A DNA stretch of 64,000 bases from Streptomyces sp. TLI_146 (GTDB taxonomy: Bacteria; Actinomycetota; Actinomycetes; Streptomycetales; Streptomycetaceae), in the NCBI RefSeq assembly GCF_002846415.1, contig NZ_PJMX01000001.1:4588001-4652000 (forward strand). The letters are read 5' to 3'. The translations under genes and the position numbers were made by a program. Below the pieces are notes generated by a model. The model was not told the origin of the DNA and ran no database searches. It saw nothing but the letters and a program-made list of their open reading frames with translations. This document shows positions 1-9,956 of the stretch, one piece after another. Each line of letters begins with the position of its first letter. Position 1 is the first letter of the stretch.

Positions 1-230
1 AGGTTGATGCCCTCGTCCTGCGACAGCGTCTGCACCGTACGGAGCAGTTCGATGTCGCGGGCCGAGTAGCGCCGGCCGCGCCCGGCCGTGCGGTCGGGCG
101 AGACCAGGCCGAGGCGGTCGTACTGCCGGAGGGTCTGCGGATGCAGACCGGAGAGCTGAGCGGCGACCGAGATGACGTACACCGGCGATTCGTCGGTCAG
201 TTCGTACGGATTGCGTCGTCGGCCGTCCAT
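1..230 (-). CDS. hspR: HspR heat-shock repressor, C-terminus cut by window edge
   Basis: This is a MerR-family autoregulatory repressor of the dnaK operon. The visible 76 residues start MDGRRRNPYELTDESPVYVI and carry a MerR winged-helix DNA-binding domain (SVAAQLSGLHPQTLRQYDRL, then GLVSPDRTAGRGRRYS). HspR binds HAIR inverted repeats with DnaK as co-repressor, and a perfect HAIR box lies upstream of dnaK in this window. The ATG sits one base after the dnaJ stop, so the gene is the last of the dnaK-grpE-dnaJ-hspR operon. The C-terminal half lies outside the window. Confidence 0.93.
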   Translation of the reverse strand, partial: MDGRRRNPYELTDESPVYVISVAAQLSGLHPQTLRQYDRLGLVSPDRTAGRGRRYSARDIELLRTVQTLSQDEGIN

Positions 231-231
231 C

Positions 232-1413
232 TCATGCTCCCTTCGCGGCCTGGAACAGTTCTGCCCGCGGATCGTGGTCCGCAGTCGCCTCGCGGTACGC
301 CTCCAGGGCGTCGCGCGCCTTGTCGTCGAGTTCCTTGGGCACCACGACCTCCACGGTGACCAGGAGGTCGCCGCGCGAGCCGTCCTTGCGCAGGGCGCCC
401 TTGCCCCGGGCCCGCATCGTACGGCCGTTGGGCGTGCCCGCGGGGAGCTTCAGGGTGACCGGGGGCCCGCCGAGGGTGGGCACCTTCACCTCGCCGCCGA
501 GCGCCGCCTCCACGAAGGTGACGGGCACGGTGACCGTGAGGTTGTCGTCCTTGCGGCCGAAGACCGGGTGGCTGTCCACGTGGACGACCACATAGAGGTC
601 ACCGGCCGGACCGCCGCGCTCGCCCGCCGCGCCCTTGCCGCGCAGCCGGATCCGCTGGCCGTCGAAGACGCCCGCCGGGATCCTGACCTGCATGGTCCGG
701 GACGACTTGGCGCGCCCGCTGCCCTTGCAGACGTCGCAGGGGTCCTGGGCGATCAGGCCCCGGCCCTTGCAGTCCACACACGGGTCGGTGAGCGAGAAGC
801 CGCCGCCGGTGCCGCGCGAGACCTGGCCGGTGCCGACGCACGTCGGGCACACCCGGGGCGTGCCGTTCTTGTCGCCGGTGCCCGAACAGGCCTTGCAGGG
901 GGCCTGGCTGGAGAGCCGGATCGGGACCGTGGCCCCGTCGACCGCCTCGGTGAAGCTGAGCGTCACCTCGGACTCCAGGTCCTGGCCCCGGCGCGGCTGG
1001 GTCCGGGTGCCCGTGCCCGGACCGCCCCGGTTGAAGAGGCCGCCGAACACGTCGCCCAGGCCGCCGCCGAAGCCGCCACCGCCGCCCGCCCCGCCCTGGG
1101 CGCCCCCGAAGAGGTCGCCCAGGTCGAAGTTGAAGCTGCCGCCTCCGGCGCCCGGACCGGCCCGGAAGCCGCCGTTGCCGAAGAGGGCGCGCGCCTCGTC
1201 GTACTCCTTGCGCCGCTTGGCGTCGCCGAGGATGTCGTTGGCCTCGGAGATCTCCTTGAAGCGCTCCTCCGCCTTGGCGTCGCCCTTGTTGGCGTCCGGG
1301 TGGAACTCCCGGGCGAGCTTGCGGTACGCCTTCTTGATCTCGGCCTCGGTGGCGTCCTTGGGGACGCCGAGGACCTTGTAGTAGTCCTTCTCGACGAAGT
1401 CCTTCGTGCTCAT
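232..1413 (-). CDS. dnaJ: Chaperone DnaJ (Hsp40)
   Basis: Co-chaperone that stimulates the DnaK ATPase and delivers substrates. The 393-residue protein has a J domain at residues 10-75 (DYYKVLGV, then the HPD motif), a Gly/Phe-rich linker, four CxxCxGxG zinc-binding repeats (CKACSGTG, CPTCVGTG, CVDCKGRG, CDVCKGSG) and two C-terminal substrate-binding domains. Length and order are typical of a type I DnaJ. It is third in the operon, 45 bases after grpE, and is followed almost without gap by hspR. Confidence 0.97.
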   Translation of the reverse strand: MSTKDFVEKDYYKVLGVPKDATEAEIKKAYRKLAREFHPDANKGDAKAEERFKEISEANDILGDAKRRKEYDEARALFGNGGFRAGPGAGGGSFNFDLGDLFGGAQGGAGGGGGFGGGLGDVFGGLFNRGGPGTGTRTQPRRGQDLESEVTLSFTEAVDGATVPIRLSSQAPCKACSGTGDKNGTPRVCPTCVGTGQVSRGTGGGFSLTDPCVDCKGRGLIAQDPCDVCKGSGRAKSSRTMQVRIPAGVFDGQRIRLRGKGAAGERGGPAGDLYVVVHVDSHPVFGRKDDNLTVTVPVTFVEAALGGEVKVPTLGGPPVTLKLPAGTPNGRTMRARGKGALRKDGSRGDLLVTVEVVVPKELDDKARDALEAYREATADHDPRAELFQAAKGA

Positions 1414-1458
1414 CGACGTCCCTCCTTCCGGACGGTCACTTCATCCTCGACCGCTGCG

Positions 1459-2099
1459 TCAGCCCTTGTCCGGGCCACCGCTCTCCTCGTCGGCCTTGCC
1501 TTCCTTGCCCTCCTTGGCCGCGCCCGGCTGGGGCTCGGCCACGGCGACCCGCGCGGGGCGGATCGTGCGCTCGCCGATCCGGTACCCGGGCTGGAGGATG
1601 GCCACGCAGGTCGTCTCGGTGACGTCCGGCGCGTAGCTGTGCATCAGGGCCTCGTGGACCGTCGGGTCGAAGGGCTCGCCCTCCTTGCCGAACTGCTGGA
1701 GGCCCATCTTCGCGGCGACCGTCTCCAGGGACTCGGCCACCGACTTGAAGCCGCCGGTCAGCTCACCGTGCTCACGGGCCCGGCCGATGTCGTCGAGCAC
1801 GGGCAGCAGCTCGGTCAGGAGGCCGGCGACGGCGATCTCCTTGACCGTGACGCGGTCCCGCTCCACGCGGCGGCGGTAGTTCTGGTACTCGGCCTGAAGG
1901 CGCTGGAGGTCCGCCGTGCGCTCACCGAGCGCCGTCTGGGCCTGGTCCAGCTGTGCCGTCAGAGCGATCTCCTTGGCTGCGTCCCCGGCCGGGGCCGCCT
2001 TCCCCTCCTCGGAGGAGTCGGCGGCCTTCGGCTCGGCGTCTTCCTGTGCGCCGGAGGGGACGTCGGGCTTCTCCTCGAAGCCCGGGGTCTCCTCAGGCA

Positions 2100-2100
<1 letters not shown>
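1459..2100 (-). CDS. grpE: Nucleotide exchange factor GrpE
   Basis: Releases ADP from DnaK. The 213-residue protein has an acidic, disordered N-terminus, a long coiled coil (about residues 45-110, LTAQLDQAQTALGERTADLQ) and the C-terminal beta domain with the family signature FDPTVHEALMH, then RPARVAVAEP. Its ATG shares one base with the dnaK stop (TGATG), which indicates translational coupling. The C-terminus ends in a low-complexity Lys/Glu/Gly tail. Confidence 0.96.
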
Positions 2101-3953
<1,853 letters not shown>

Positions 3954-3974
3954 TTTGATTCCTCCAACTGACAT

Positions 3975-3995
3975 CTTGAGTGGAACTGACTCAAG
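3975..3995. promoter_or_regulatory. HAIR operator (HspR binding site), perfect consensus
   Basis: CTTGAGT-N7-ACTCAAG matches the HspR-associated inverted repeat consensus exactly. It lies 21 bases upstream of the dnaK start codon, where a bound repressor would block the operon promoter. Confidence 0.93.
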
Positions 3996-4026
3996 GATGC
4001 CTCACCCGTCCCGGGCGGTCAACAGA

Positions 4027-4047
4027 GCTGAGTCCCCTCGGCTCAAC
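4027..4047. promoter_or_regulatory. Second, degenerate HAIR-like box
   Basis: GCTGAGT-N7-GCTCAAC keeps five of seven bases in each half and the exact 7-base spacing. Multiple HAIR sites upstream of dnaK are known in Streptomyces, which makes this a plausible secondary HspR site. Confidence 0.6.
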
Positions 4048-4078
4048 TTTTATGTTGCGCTTAGGTGTGTGCCCGGCC

Positions 4079-4225
4079 TTTGTCTGCGGCCCGTCCCCAA
4101 CTGGTCGCGCAGTTCCCCGCGCCCCTCAAGTGCCGCTGCGCGGCAATCCCCTGGGCGGCGCGAAGGGACGCTTTCAGGGGCGCGGGGAACTGCGCGACCA
4201 GCCCCCACCGGCCCGCAGACGAAAG
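4079..4225. repeat. Dispersed ~145-bp palindromic repeat, copy 1
   Basis: Long inverted repeat. The left arm contains TGTCTGCGG and GGTCGCGCAGTTCCCCGCGC; the right arm contains the complement and ends CCGGCCCGCAGACGAAA. A small inner hairpin (TGCCGCTGCGCGGCA) sits in the loop. It ends 4 bases from the FkbM methyltransferase stop codon, so it probably terminates that transcript before the dnaK promoter. Seven related loci occur from 40.5 kb onward. Confidence 0.88.
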
Positions 4226-4229
4226 CGCG

Positions 4230-5003
4230 TCAACCAGCGTGCGGCACCTGGGCCGGGACCTGTTCCGACGGCGGCGGAGTGTCTTCCCGGAGCAGGACCA
4301 GCTCGCACTGGAGCAGGCGGCCGTCCCGCGGGTCCACGAGCCCGGGGCGGACCGACATCAGGGTCAGCCCGAGCTCCTCGCGCGCGTGGACCAGCACGTC
4401 GTCGAAGCCCGCGCCGCCCTCGTGGAGCGGGACCAGGGCGGCGCCCGCCTGGAGCCCGACGATCTCGTCCGCGTACGCGCCCGCGCCCCGCAGCACCTCC
4501 CGCTCGTACCCCTGCACCGCGAGCCGTACGAAGACCCGCTCGCCGGGGGCGGTGACGCCCTCCCACAGGGCGTCGAGCCGGTGCGCCTCGACGCTGCGCG
4601 TGCCGGTGTACGCGGTGTGCGGCGCGGCCGCGCGGTGCCGGGGCAGCATCGCCAGGGCCGAGCTGCTCACGCCCGCGTCGCCCGCGATGTTCAGCGTCAG
4701 CGGACCGGTGCGGTCGCCGAGCGCGTACGGTAGGACCGACCAGTACGGGTCCTCCGCGGCCCGCAGCCGCAGCTCGGCGCGGGGTTCGCGCAGCGGCTCG
4801 AAGGAGACGATCCGGCCCTCGTAGCCGCAGCGCCGCAGCATGCCGCCGTACGCGCCGGAGTACGCGCCCACGTCCAGGACGAGGTCGATCTCGTACCGCC
4901 GCAGCAGCCGGACCAGGGACGGCCCGTCGTCCACGGCCGGGGGCCGGGGCGTGCCGAGGCGGCGCAGGGTGGTGCGCGCGCGGTCCAGGAGGTCGATGCT
5001 CAC
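4230..5003 (-). CDS. FkbM-family methyltransferase
   Basis: Predicted SAM-dependent O-methyltransferase of 257 residues. The FkbM-type SAM site reads LVLDVGAYSGAYGGMLRRCG (about residue 38) followed by IVSFEPLREPRAELR; later segments VFVRLAVQGYEREVLRGA and ELVLLRED also fit the family. The usual K-D-V/Q-G segment is here R-L-A-V-Q-G. The GTG start overlaps the stop of the upstream membrane glycotransferase-like gene (GTGA) behind GGAG, so the two are co-transcribed and may modify a cell-surface glycan or lipid carrier. The substrate cannot be deduced. Confidence 0.8.
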   Translation of the reverse strand: MSIDLLDRARTTLRRLGTPRPPAVDDGPSLVRLLRRYEIDLVLDVGAYSGAYGGMLRRCGYEGRIVSFEPLREPRAELRLRAAEDPYWSVLPYALGDRTGPLTLNIAGDAGVSSSALAMLPRHRAAAPHTAYTGTRSVEAHRLDALWEGVTAPGERVFVRLAVQGYEREVLRGAGAYADEIVGLQAGAALVPLHEGGAGFDDVLVHAREELGLTLMSVRPGLVDPRDGRLLQCELVLLREDTPPPSEQVPAQVPHAG

Positions 5004-6028
5004 GCCGGTGCTCCTTCGGGGGCCGGGTCGGGGGCGGGTTCGGCGCGCAGGGCCTCGTCGCCGTACACCGGCACCCTCAGCAGCACCACCACCGCGACCG
5101 CCGCGCCCAGGACGAGCGGCAGCACGGCGGGCGGGGCGAGGCGGCCGTCGTGGACGAGCAGCGCGGTGACCGTCCCGGTGAGCGCGGCGATCCCGAGGAC
5201 CACCGCCGTGCCCTGCACGGTCAGGCCGCCGCGGCGCAGCCGGTGCGCGATGTGGTCGGCCGCGCCGTCGCCCAGCGCCCGCCCGGCGCGCCGCCGCGAC
5301 ACCAGGACCAGGACCGCGTCGGTGAGGACCACGGCGGTCAGGGCGAACAGGGAGGCGGTGGCCCGGACCGGGTCGGCCTCGGTGTGGACGAGCACGGCGG
5401 CCGAGGCGAGCAGGAAGCCGGTGAAGAGCGAGCCGCAGTGGCCGAGCACGATCCGCGCGGGGTGCCAGTTGTGCATCAGGAACCCGGTGAGCGAGGCGGC
5501 CAGAACGCTGAGCAGCAGGGCGAGCCCGGGCAGCGCGTCGGCGATGGCGCAGACGGCGAGCCCGAGCGCGGTCACCCCCGCCACCGTCCCCAGCGCCCCG
5601 TCGGAGGCGTCGAGCAGGCTGAACGCGTTGGTGACCAGCACGATCCACAGCACGGCGAGGGCTCCGGGACCCGGCGAGAGCCCCGAGGCCAGGGCGACCA
5701 CCACGGTCGCGGCGGCGGTCTGCACCCCGATCCTGACCCGGGCCCCGAGCGGCCGCAGATCCCCGACGAGGCCGAGCAGCGCCACGGCCCCGGCGGCGCC
5801 GATCAGCGGCCCCACGCCGTCCCCGAGCCCGGCGAGCCCGAGCACCGGACCGGCCCCGACCGGGGCTAGCGTGCCCACCGCGACCGCGATCCCGCCCAGG
5901 TGCGGGGTGCGGGCCGGGCGCGTGCCCCGGCCCCGGGCCCCGGCGCGCAGGACGGCCGCGCGGACCACCGCGGCCAGCAGGGCGGTGCAGAGCAGGGCGG
6001 CGACGGCGGCCGTGAGCCCGGAGATCAT
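5000..6028 (-). CDS. MraY/WecA-like membrane protein (glycosyl-1-phosphate transferase family, divergent)
   Basis: About 342 residues with roughly ten hydrophobic segments. Family landmarks remain: PHLGGIAVAVG near residue 43, NAFSLLDASDGALG near 140 and LGHCGSLFTGF near 195. Members transfer a sugar-1-phosphate to undecaprenyl phosphate. Two acidic sites look altered by eye: the DD pair is GD (LVGDLRPLG) and the usual GDxGS is GHCGS. It may therefore have unusual activity or none. ATG at 6028 was chosen; a TTG three codons earlier is possible. It is the first gene of a two-gene unit with the FkbM methyltransferase. Confidence 0.72.
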   Translation of the reverse strand: MISGLTAAVAALLCTALLAAVVRAAVLRAGARGRGTRPARTPHLGGIAVAVGTLAPVGAGPVLGLAGLGDGVGPLIGAAGAVALLGLVGDLRPLGARVRIGVQTAAATVVVALASGLSPGPGALAVLWIVLVTNAFSLLDASDGALGTVAGVTALGLAVCAIADALPGLALLLSVLAASLTGFLMHNWHPARIVLGHCGSLFTGFLLASAAVLVHTEADPVRATASLFALTAVVLTDAVLVLVSRRRAGRALGDGAADHIAHRLRRGGLTVQGTAVVLGIAALTGTVTALLVHDGRLAPPAVLPLVLGAAVAVVVLLRVPVYGDEALRAEPAPDPAPEGAPA

Positions 6029-6241
6029 GCGAACCAAGTTAGATTGTTATGTCCGTGTATGGGCTGAATAACACGATGGACATTTCAAAAGTGCCGAACC
6101 CTGTCCGACACTGGTCCCCGACCCCGGTCGGCGATCCGTCACCGACCCCGCTCACTGAGGGCCGCCTGAGCGACACAGATCACCGCGTGCGCGGCTACAG
6201 CGCCGCCGCATAAATGGGTACGCTCAGACGAGCTCGATAAG

Positions 6242-6255
6242 TTACTGCTTAGTAA
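6242..6255. promoter_or_regulatory. Inverted repeat TTACT-N4-AGTAA upstream of Fe-S reductase
   Basis: Perfect 5-base arms overlap a possible -10 (TAAGTT at 6238-6243), 28 bases before the start codon and upstream of the GAGGAG ribosome site. This is a typical place for a TetR-type repressor site. The cognate regulator is unknown. Confidence 0.45.
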
Positions 6256-6282
6256 TCCCTGGCAGGCCCGAGGAGCCCCCAC

Positions 6283-8550
6283 ATGCAACTCGCCGCGATC
6301 ATTGTGTCGCTGGTCCTAATCGCGGTCGGCGTAGCGCTGTTCGGCCGTGCCGTCTGGCAGATCTACCGGTTCGTGCGGCTCGGCCAGCCGGTGCCCGCGG
6401 GCACCCGGACCGACGAACCCGTGCAGCGCACCGTGACGGTGGTCAAGGAGTTCCTCGGCCACACCCGGATGAACCGCTGGGGCATCGTCGGCGTCGCGCA
6501 CTGGTTCGTGGCGGTGGGCTTCTTCTCGCTGCTGCTCACGATCGTCAACGCCGTAGGCCAGCTCTTCCAGGCCGACTGGCTGATCCCGATCATCGGTGAC
6601 TGGCTGCCGTACGAGATCTTCGTCGAGTTCCTCGGCCTGATGACGACGCTCGGCATCCTCACGCTGATCACCGTCCGACAGCTGAGCAAGGCCGACAAGC
6701 CGGGCCGCAAGTCCCGCTTCGCGGGCTCCAACACCGGCCAGGCCTACTTCGTCGAGACGATCATCCTGATCGTCGGCGTCTGCATCATGACGCTGCGCGC
6801 CCTGGAGGGCGTCCAGCACCACGTGGACAGCTACGAGCCCGGCTTCTTCGCCTCGTACCCGCTGATCCTGGCCCTCAAGGGCCTGAGCACGACGGCCATC
6901 CAGAACATCACCTACGGCGTCGCGGGCCTCAAGATCGCCGCGTCGTTCATCTGGATGATCACGGTCTCGCTCAAGACCGACATGGGCGTGGCCTGGCACC
7001 GCTTCCTCGGCTTCCCCAACATCTGGTTCAAGCGCGAGGCGGACGGCGACGTCGCCCTCGGCGCGCTCCAGCCGATGACGTCGGGCGGCAAGCCGATCGA
7101 CTTCGAGGAGCCGGGCGACGACGACGTCTACGGCGTCTCCCAGATCGAGCACTTCTCCTGGAAGGGCATCCTCGACTTCTCCACCTGCACCGAGTGCGGC
7201 CGCTGCCAGTCGCAGTGCCCGGCCTGGAACACGGGCAAGCCGCTCTCGCCGAAGCTCCTCATCATGTCGCTGCGCGACCACGCGCACGCCAAGGCGCCGT
7301 ACCTGCTCGCGGGCGGCGGCAAGGACATGGAGGGCAACGAGAAGGCGACGCCCGAGCAGCTGAAGGACGTTCCCGCGGCGGCGATCGCGGAGGCCGAGCG
7401 CCCCCTGATCGGCACCGTCGAGGAGAACGGCGTCATCGACCCGGACGTCCTGTGGTCCTGCACCACCTGCGGCGCCTGTGTCGAGCAGTGCCCGGTCGAC
7501 ATCGAGCACATCGACCACATCGTCGACATGCGCCGCTACCAGGTGATGATCGAGTCCGCGTTCCCGTCCGAGGCGGGCACGATGCTCAAGAACCTGGAGA
7601 AGAAGGGCAACCCCTGGGGTCTCGCCAAGAAGCAGCGCGTCGAGTGGACCAAGGAGGTCGACTTCGAGGTCCCGATCGTGGGCAAGGACGTCGAGGACCT
7701 GTCCGAGGTCGACTACCTGTACTGGGTCGGCTGCGCCGGCGCCCTTGAGGACCGCGCCAAGAAGACCACCAAGGCCTTCGCGGAGCTGCTGCACATGGCG
7801 GGCGTCAAGTTCGCGATCATGGGCGGCGACGAGAAGTGCACCGGCGACTCCCCGCGCCGCCTGGGCAACGAGCCGCTGTTCCAGCAGCTCGGCCAGGAGA
7901 ACGTGGCGATGCTGAACATGGCGTTCGGCGAGGACGACGAAGACCCCGAGACGAAGAAGCCCAAGTCGTCGAAGAAGATCGTCGCGACCTGCCCGCACTG
8001 CTTCAACACGATCGCCAACGAGTACCCGCAGCTCGGCGGCGAGTACGAGGTCATCCACCACACCCAGCTGCTCCAGCACCTCATCGACGAGGGCAAGCTG
8101 ATCCCGGTGACGCCGGTGGAGGGCCTGATCACCTACCACGACCCGTGCTACCTGGGCCGCCACAACAAGGTCTACACGCCTCCGCGCGAGATCATGTCGG
8201 CCGTCCCGGGCCTGCGCCAGCAGGAGATGCACCGCCACAAGGAGCGCGGCTTCTGCTGCGGCGCCGGTGGCGCGCGGATGTGGATGGAGGAGCGGATCGG
8301 CAAGCGCATCAACAACGAGCGCGTCGACGAGGCCCTCTCCCTCAACCCGGACATCGTCTCGACGGCCTGCCCGTTCTGCCTGGTCATGCTGACCGACTCG
8401 GTCAACGGCAAGAAGAACGACGGCCAGGCGAAGGAGTCCGTCCAGGTCGTGGACGTGGCGCAGCTGCTGCTCGACTCGGTGAAGACGCCCGCGGACCCGG
8501 CGGCGTCCGAGGACGCGGAGTCGGCCCCGGAGCCCGAGCCGGTCAAGTAG
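6283..8550 (+). CDS. Membrane-bound (Fe-S)-binding reductase with CCG domains
   Basis: The 755-residue protein has an N-terminal block of about five membrane helices (residues 1-240), two 4Fe-4S motifs (CTECGRCQSQCP at residue 302; CTTCGACVEQCP at 393) and two cysteine-rich CCG domains (GCAGALEDR, then DPCYLGRH, FCCGAGGARMW and CPFC). The order matches the actinobacterial heterodisulfide-reductase-like Fe-S reductase, of which M. tuberculosis Rv0338c is a member. It probably passes electrons between a soluble donor, perhaps an electron-transfer flavoprotein, and membrane quinone; that partner is an inference. GAGGAG precedes the ATG. Monocistronic, with a strong downstream terminator. Confidence 0.88.
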   Translation: MQLAAIIVSLVLIAVGVALFGRAVWQIYRFVRLGQPVPAGTRTDEPVQRTVTVVKEFLGHTRMNRWGIVGVAHWFVAVGFFSLLLTIVNAVGQLFQADWLIPIIGDWLPYEIFVEFLGLMTTLGILTLITVRQLSKADKPGRKSRFAGSNTGQAYFVETIILIVGVCIMTLRALEGVQHHVDSYEPGFFASYPLILALKGLSTTAIQNITYGVAGLKIAASFIWMITVSLKTDMGVAWHRFLGFPNIWFKREADGDVALGALQPMTSGGKPIDFEEPGDDDVYGVSQIEHFSWKGILDFSTCTECGRCQSQCPAWNTGKPLSPKLLIMSLRDHAHAKAPYLLAGGGKDMEGNEKATPEQLKDVPAAAIAEAERPLIGTVEENGVIDPDVLWSCTTCGACVEQCPVDIEHIDHIVDMRRYQVMIESAFPSEAGTMLKNLEKKGNPWGLAKKQRVEWTKEVDFEVPIVGKDVEDLSEVDYLYWVGCAGALEDRAKKTTKAFAELLHMAGVKFAIMGGDEKCTGDSPRRLGNEPLFQQLGQENVAMLNMAFGEDDEDPETKKPKSSKKIVATCPHCFNTIANEYPQLGGEYEVIHHTQLLQHLIDEGKLIPVTPVEGLITYHDPCYLGRHNKVYTPPREIMSAVPGLRQQEMHRHKERGFCCGAGGARMWMEERIGKRINNERVDEALSLNPDIVSTACPFCLVMLTDSVNGKKNDGQAKESVQVVDVAQLLLDSVKTPADPAASEDAESAPEPEPVK

Positions 8551-8581
8551 CGGGACCCCGCCCCTGGACAAGGGCGGGGAA

Positions 8582-8626
8582 CGACAGCGGCCGGTCCTGC
8601 CCCCGAGGCGGAACCGGCCGCTGTCG
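8582..8626 (+). terminator. Hairpin terminator after Fe-S reductase
   Basis: Perfect 14-bp stem (CGACAGCGGCCGGT paired with its complement) and a 17-base loop, 32 bases past the stop codon. No U-tract, which is usual for Streptomyces. Confidence 0.8.
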
Positions 8627-8729
8627 CGTTGCGTACGGGCGTACGGCCGTCAGCCGCGCTGCTGCCCACCCGGCCCCGGCTACCCAGCGCTTAACCCTTG
8701 GCCCACGATGCGGCATCCTGTGGCGCGTG

Positions 8730-9830
8730 ATGAGGTTGACGCGTACCCGTAAAGCCGTGGCAGGAGTGGCCGCGCTGGTCGCCGCCGCCCTGTGGGGCGC
8801 GGCGGGGTGCGACTCCGCGTCCGCCCACCACCCCGCGCCCAGCACCAAGGCGGCGGCCGCCGCGGCCGGGGGCGCGCCCCGGCCCGTACCGCACGGCCGG
8901 GGCAGCCGCATCCCGTACGACTTCAACGGCGACGGCCACCGCGACCTCGTCGTCGACGACCTCGCCAAGGGCGACAGCCACGGCGACGACGCGGGCATCG
9001 CGGTCGTCTACGGCACCGGCTCCGGCCGCGTCCTGGACCCGGCCGCCCGCCAGGTCCTCACCACCCGTCGCGACGCGGCGCCGGTCGGCGGCGAGCCGCC
9101 CGCCACGTTCGACGCCGAGGCGGCGTGCGACCTGGACGGGGACGGGTTCGGCGATCTGATCGTCACGCCCGACCCGTCGTACGACGGCGTCGGCCGCCCG
9201 CCCGTGCCCCTCCAGGTCCTCTTCGGCGGCCCCGGCGGCCTCACCGGACGCGCGGTGGTCCTGGGCATCCCCGAGCGGGCCCGGTACGGCAACGACTGGC
9301 CCGACCACCCCGTCTGCGGCGACTTCGACGGCGACGGCGCGACCGACCTCGCGGTCACCGCGACCGGCGGGCGCGTCAGCTTCCTGCGCGGCCCGTTCGC
9401 CCGCACCGGCGCCCCGCGCGCGGCGGGCGCCTCGCTGCCCGGGGGCGGGCCCGTCCTGGCCGCGCCGGAGCCGAGGGCGGACGCGAACGGGGACGGGTAC
9501 GACGACCTCGTGGTGAGCGCACCGGGCGCGCGGCCCCGGCTGCTCCTCGGCGGCCCGCGGGGCCCGGTGCGGCCGGGCGGCACCTATACGTACGCCCGGA
9601 ACACCTCCGTCCACCCGCCGGCGCTGCCCGCCGCGGGCCTGCCGGGCGGCGGCCCGGCCCCCGTGACGGACGTCCTCCAGGTCGCGGACCTCACCGGCGA
9701 CAAGGTGCCCGATGTGGCGGTACGCGTCCACCGGGGCGAGACGCGCGACCTGGTGGCGGTGTACGCGGGCGCGGGCACCGGCGTACGGGAGAAACCGCTG
9801 GTCCAGTTCACGACGGCGGGCTGGGGCTGA
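8730..9830 (+). CDS. FG-GAP/VCBS repeat lipoprotein
   Basis: The 366-residue exported protein has a basic N-terminus, a hydrophobic core and a lipobox ending AAGC (about residue 28), so it should be a lipoprotein. Five calcium-loop-like repeats follow (DFNGDGHRDL, DLDGDGFGDL, DFDGDGATDL, DANGDGYDDL, DLTGDKVPDV), typical of an integrin-like beta-propeller. A GTG directly upstream (8727) is an alternative start. CATCCT eight bases before that GTG suggests a leaderless transcript. Function unknown; probably a cell-surface adhesion or ligand-binding scaffold. Confidence 0.8.
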   Translation: MRLTRTRKAVAGVAALVAAALWGAAGCDSASAHHPAPSTKAAAAAAGGAPRPVPHGRGSRIPYDFNGDGHRDLVVDDLAKGDSHGDDAGIAVVYGTGSGRVLDPAARQVLTTRRDAAPVGGEPPATFDAEAACDLDGDGFGDLIVTPDPSYDGVGRPPVPLQVLFGGPGGLTGRAVVLGIPERARYGNDWPDHPVCGDFDGDGATDLAVTATGGRVSFLRGPFARTGAPRAAGASLPGGGPVLAAPEPRADANGDGYDDLVVSAPGARPRLLLGGPRGPVRPGGTYTYARNTSVHPPALPAAGLPGGGPAPVTDVLQVADLTGDKVPDVAVRVHRGETRDLVAVYAGAGTGVREKPLVQFTTAGWG

Positions 9831-9956
9831 ACCTCGTACGCCCCCCGCCGGGACCCCCTCCGGGTCCCCCTAGGGGATGTCACAGCTCAGCCGCAAAGAC
9901 GGCCGGTTCCCGGCCCCCCGGCTTGGCGACCCGTCAGAACAGGTACGTTCGAAGGC

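Noticed and set aside
3954..3974. Seven-codon extension of DnaK
   Set aside because: It would place the start next to the HAIR box, and GGAGGA lies exactly before the internal ATG (MARAVGIDLG), the universal DnaK start.
6316..8571. 751-codon frame antisense to the Fe-S reductase
   Set aside because: Low-complexity Arg/Leu/Asp composition typical of a shadow frame; the plus strand has cysteine cluster motifs.
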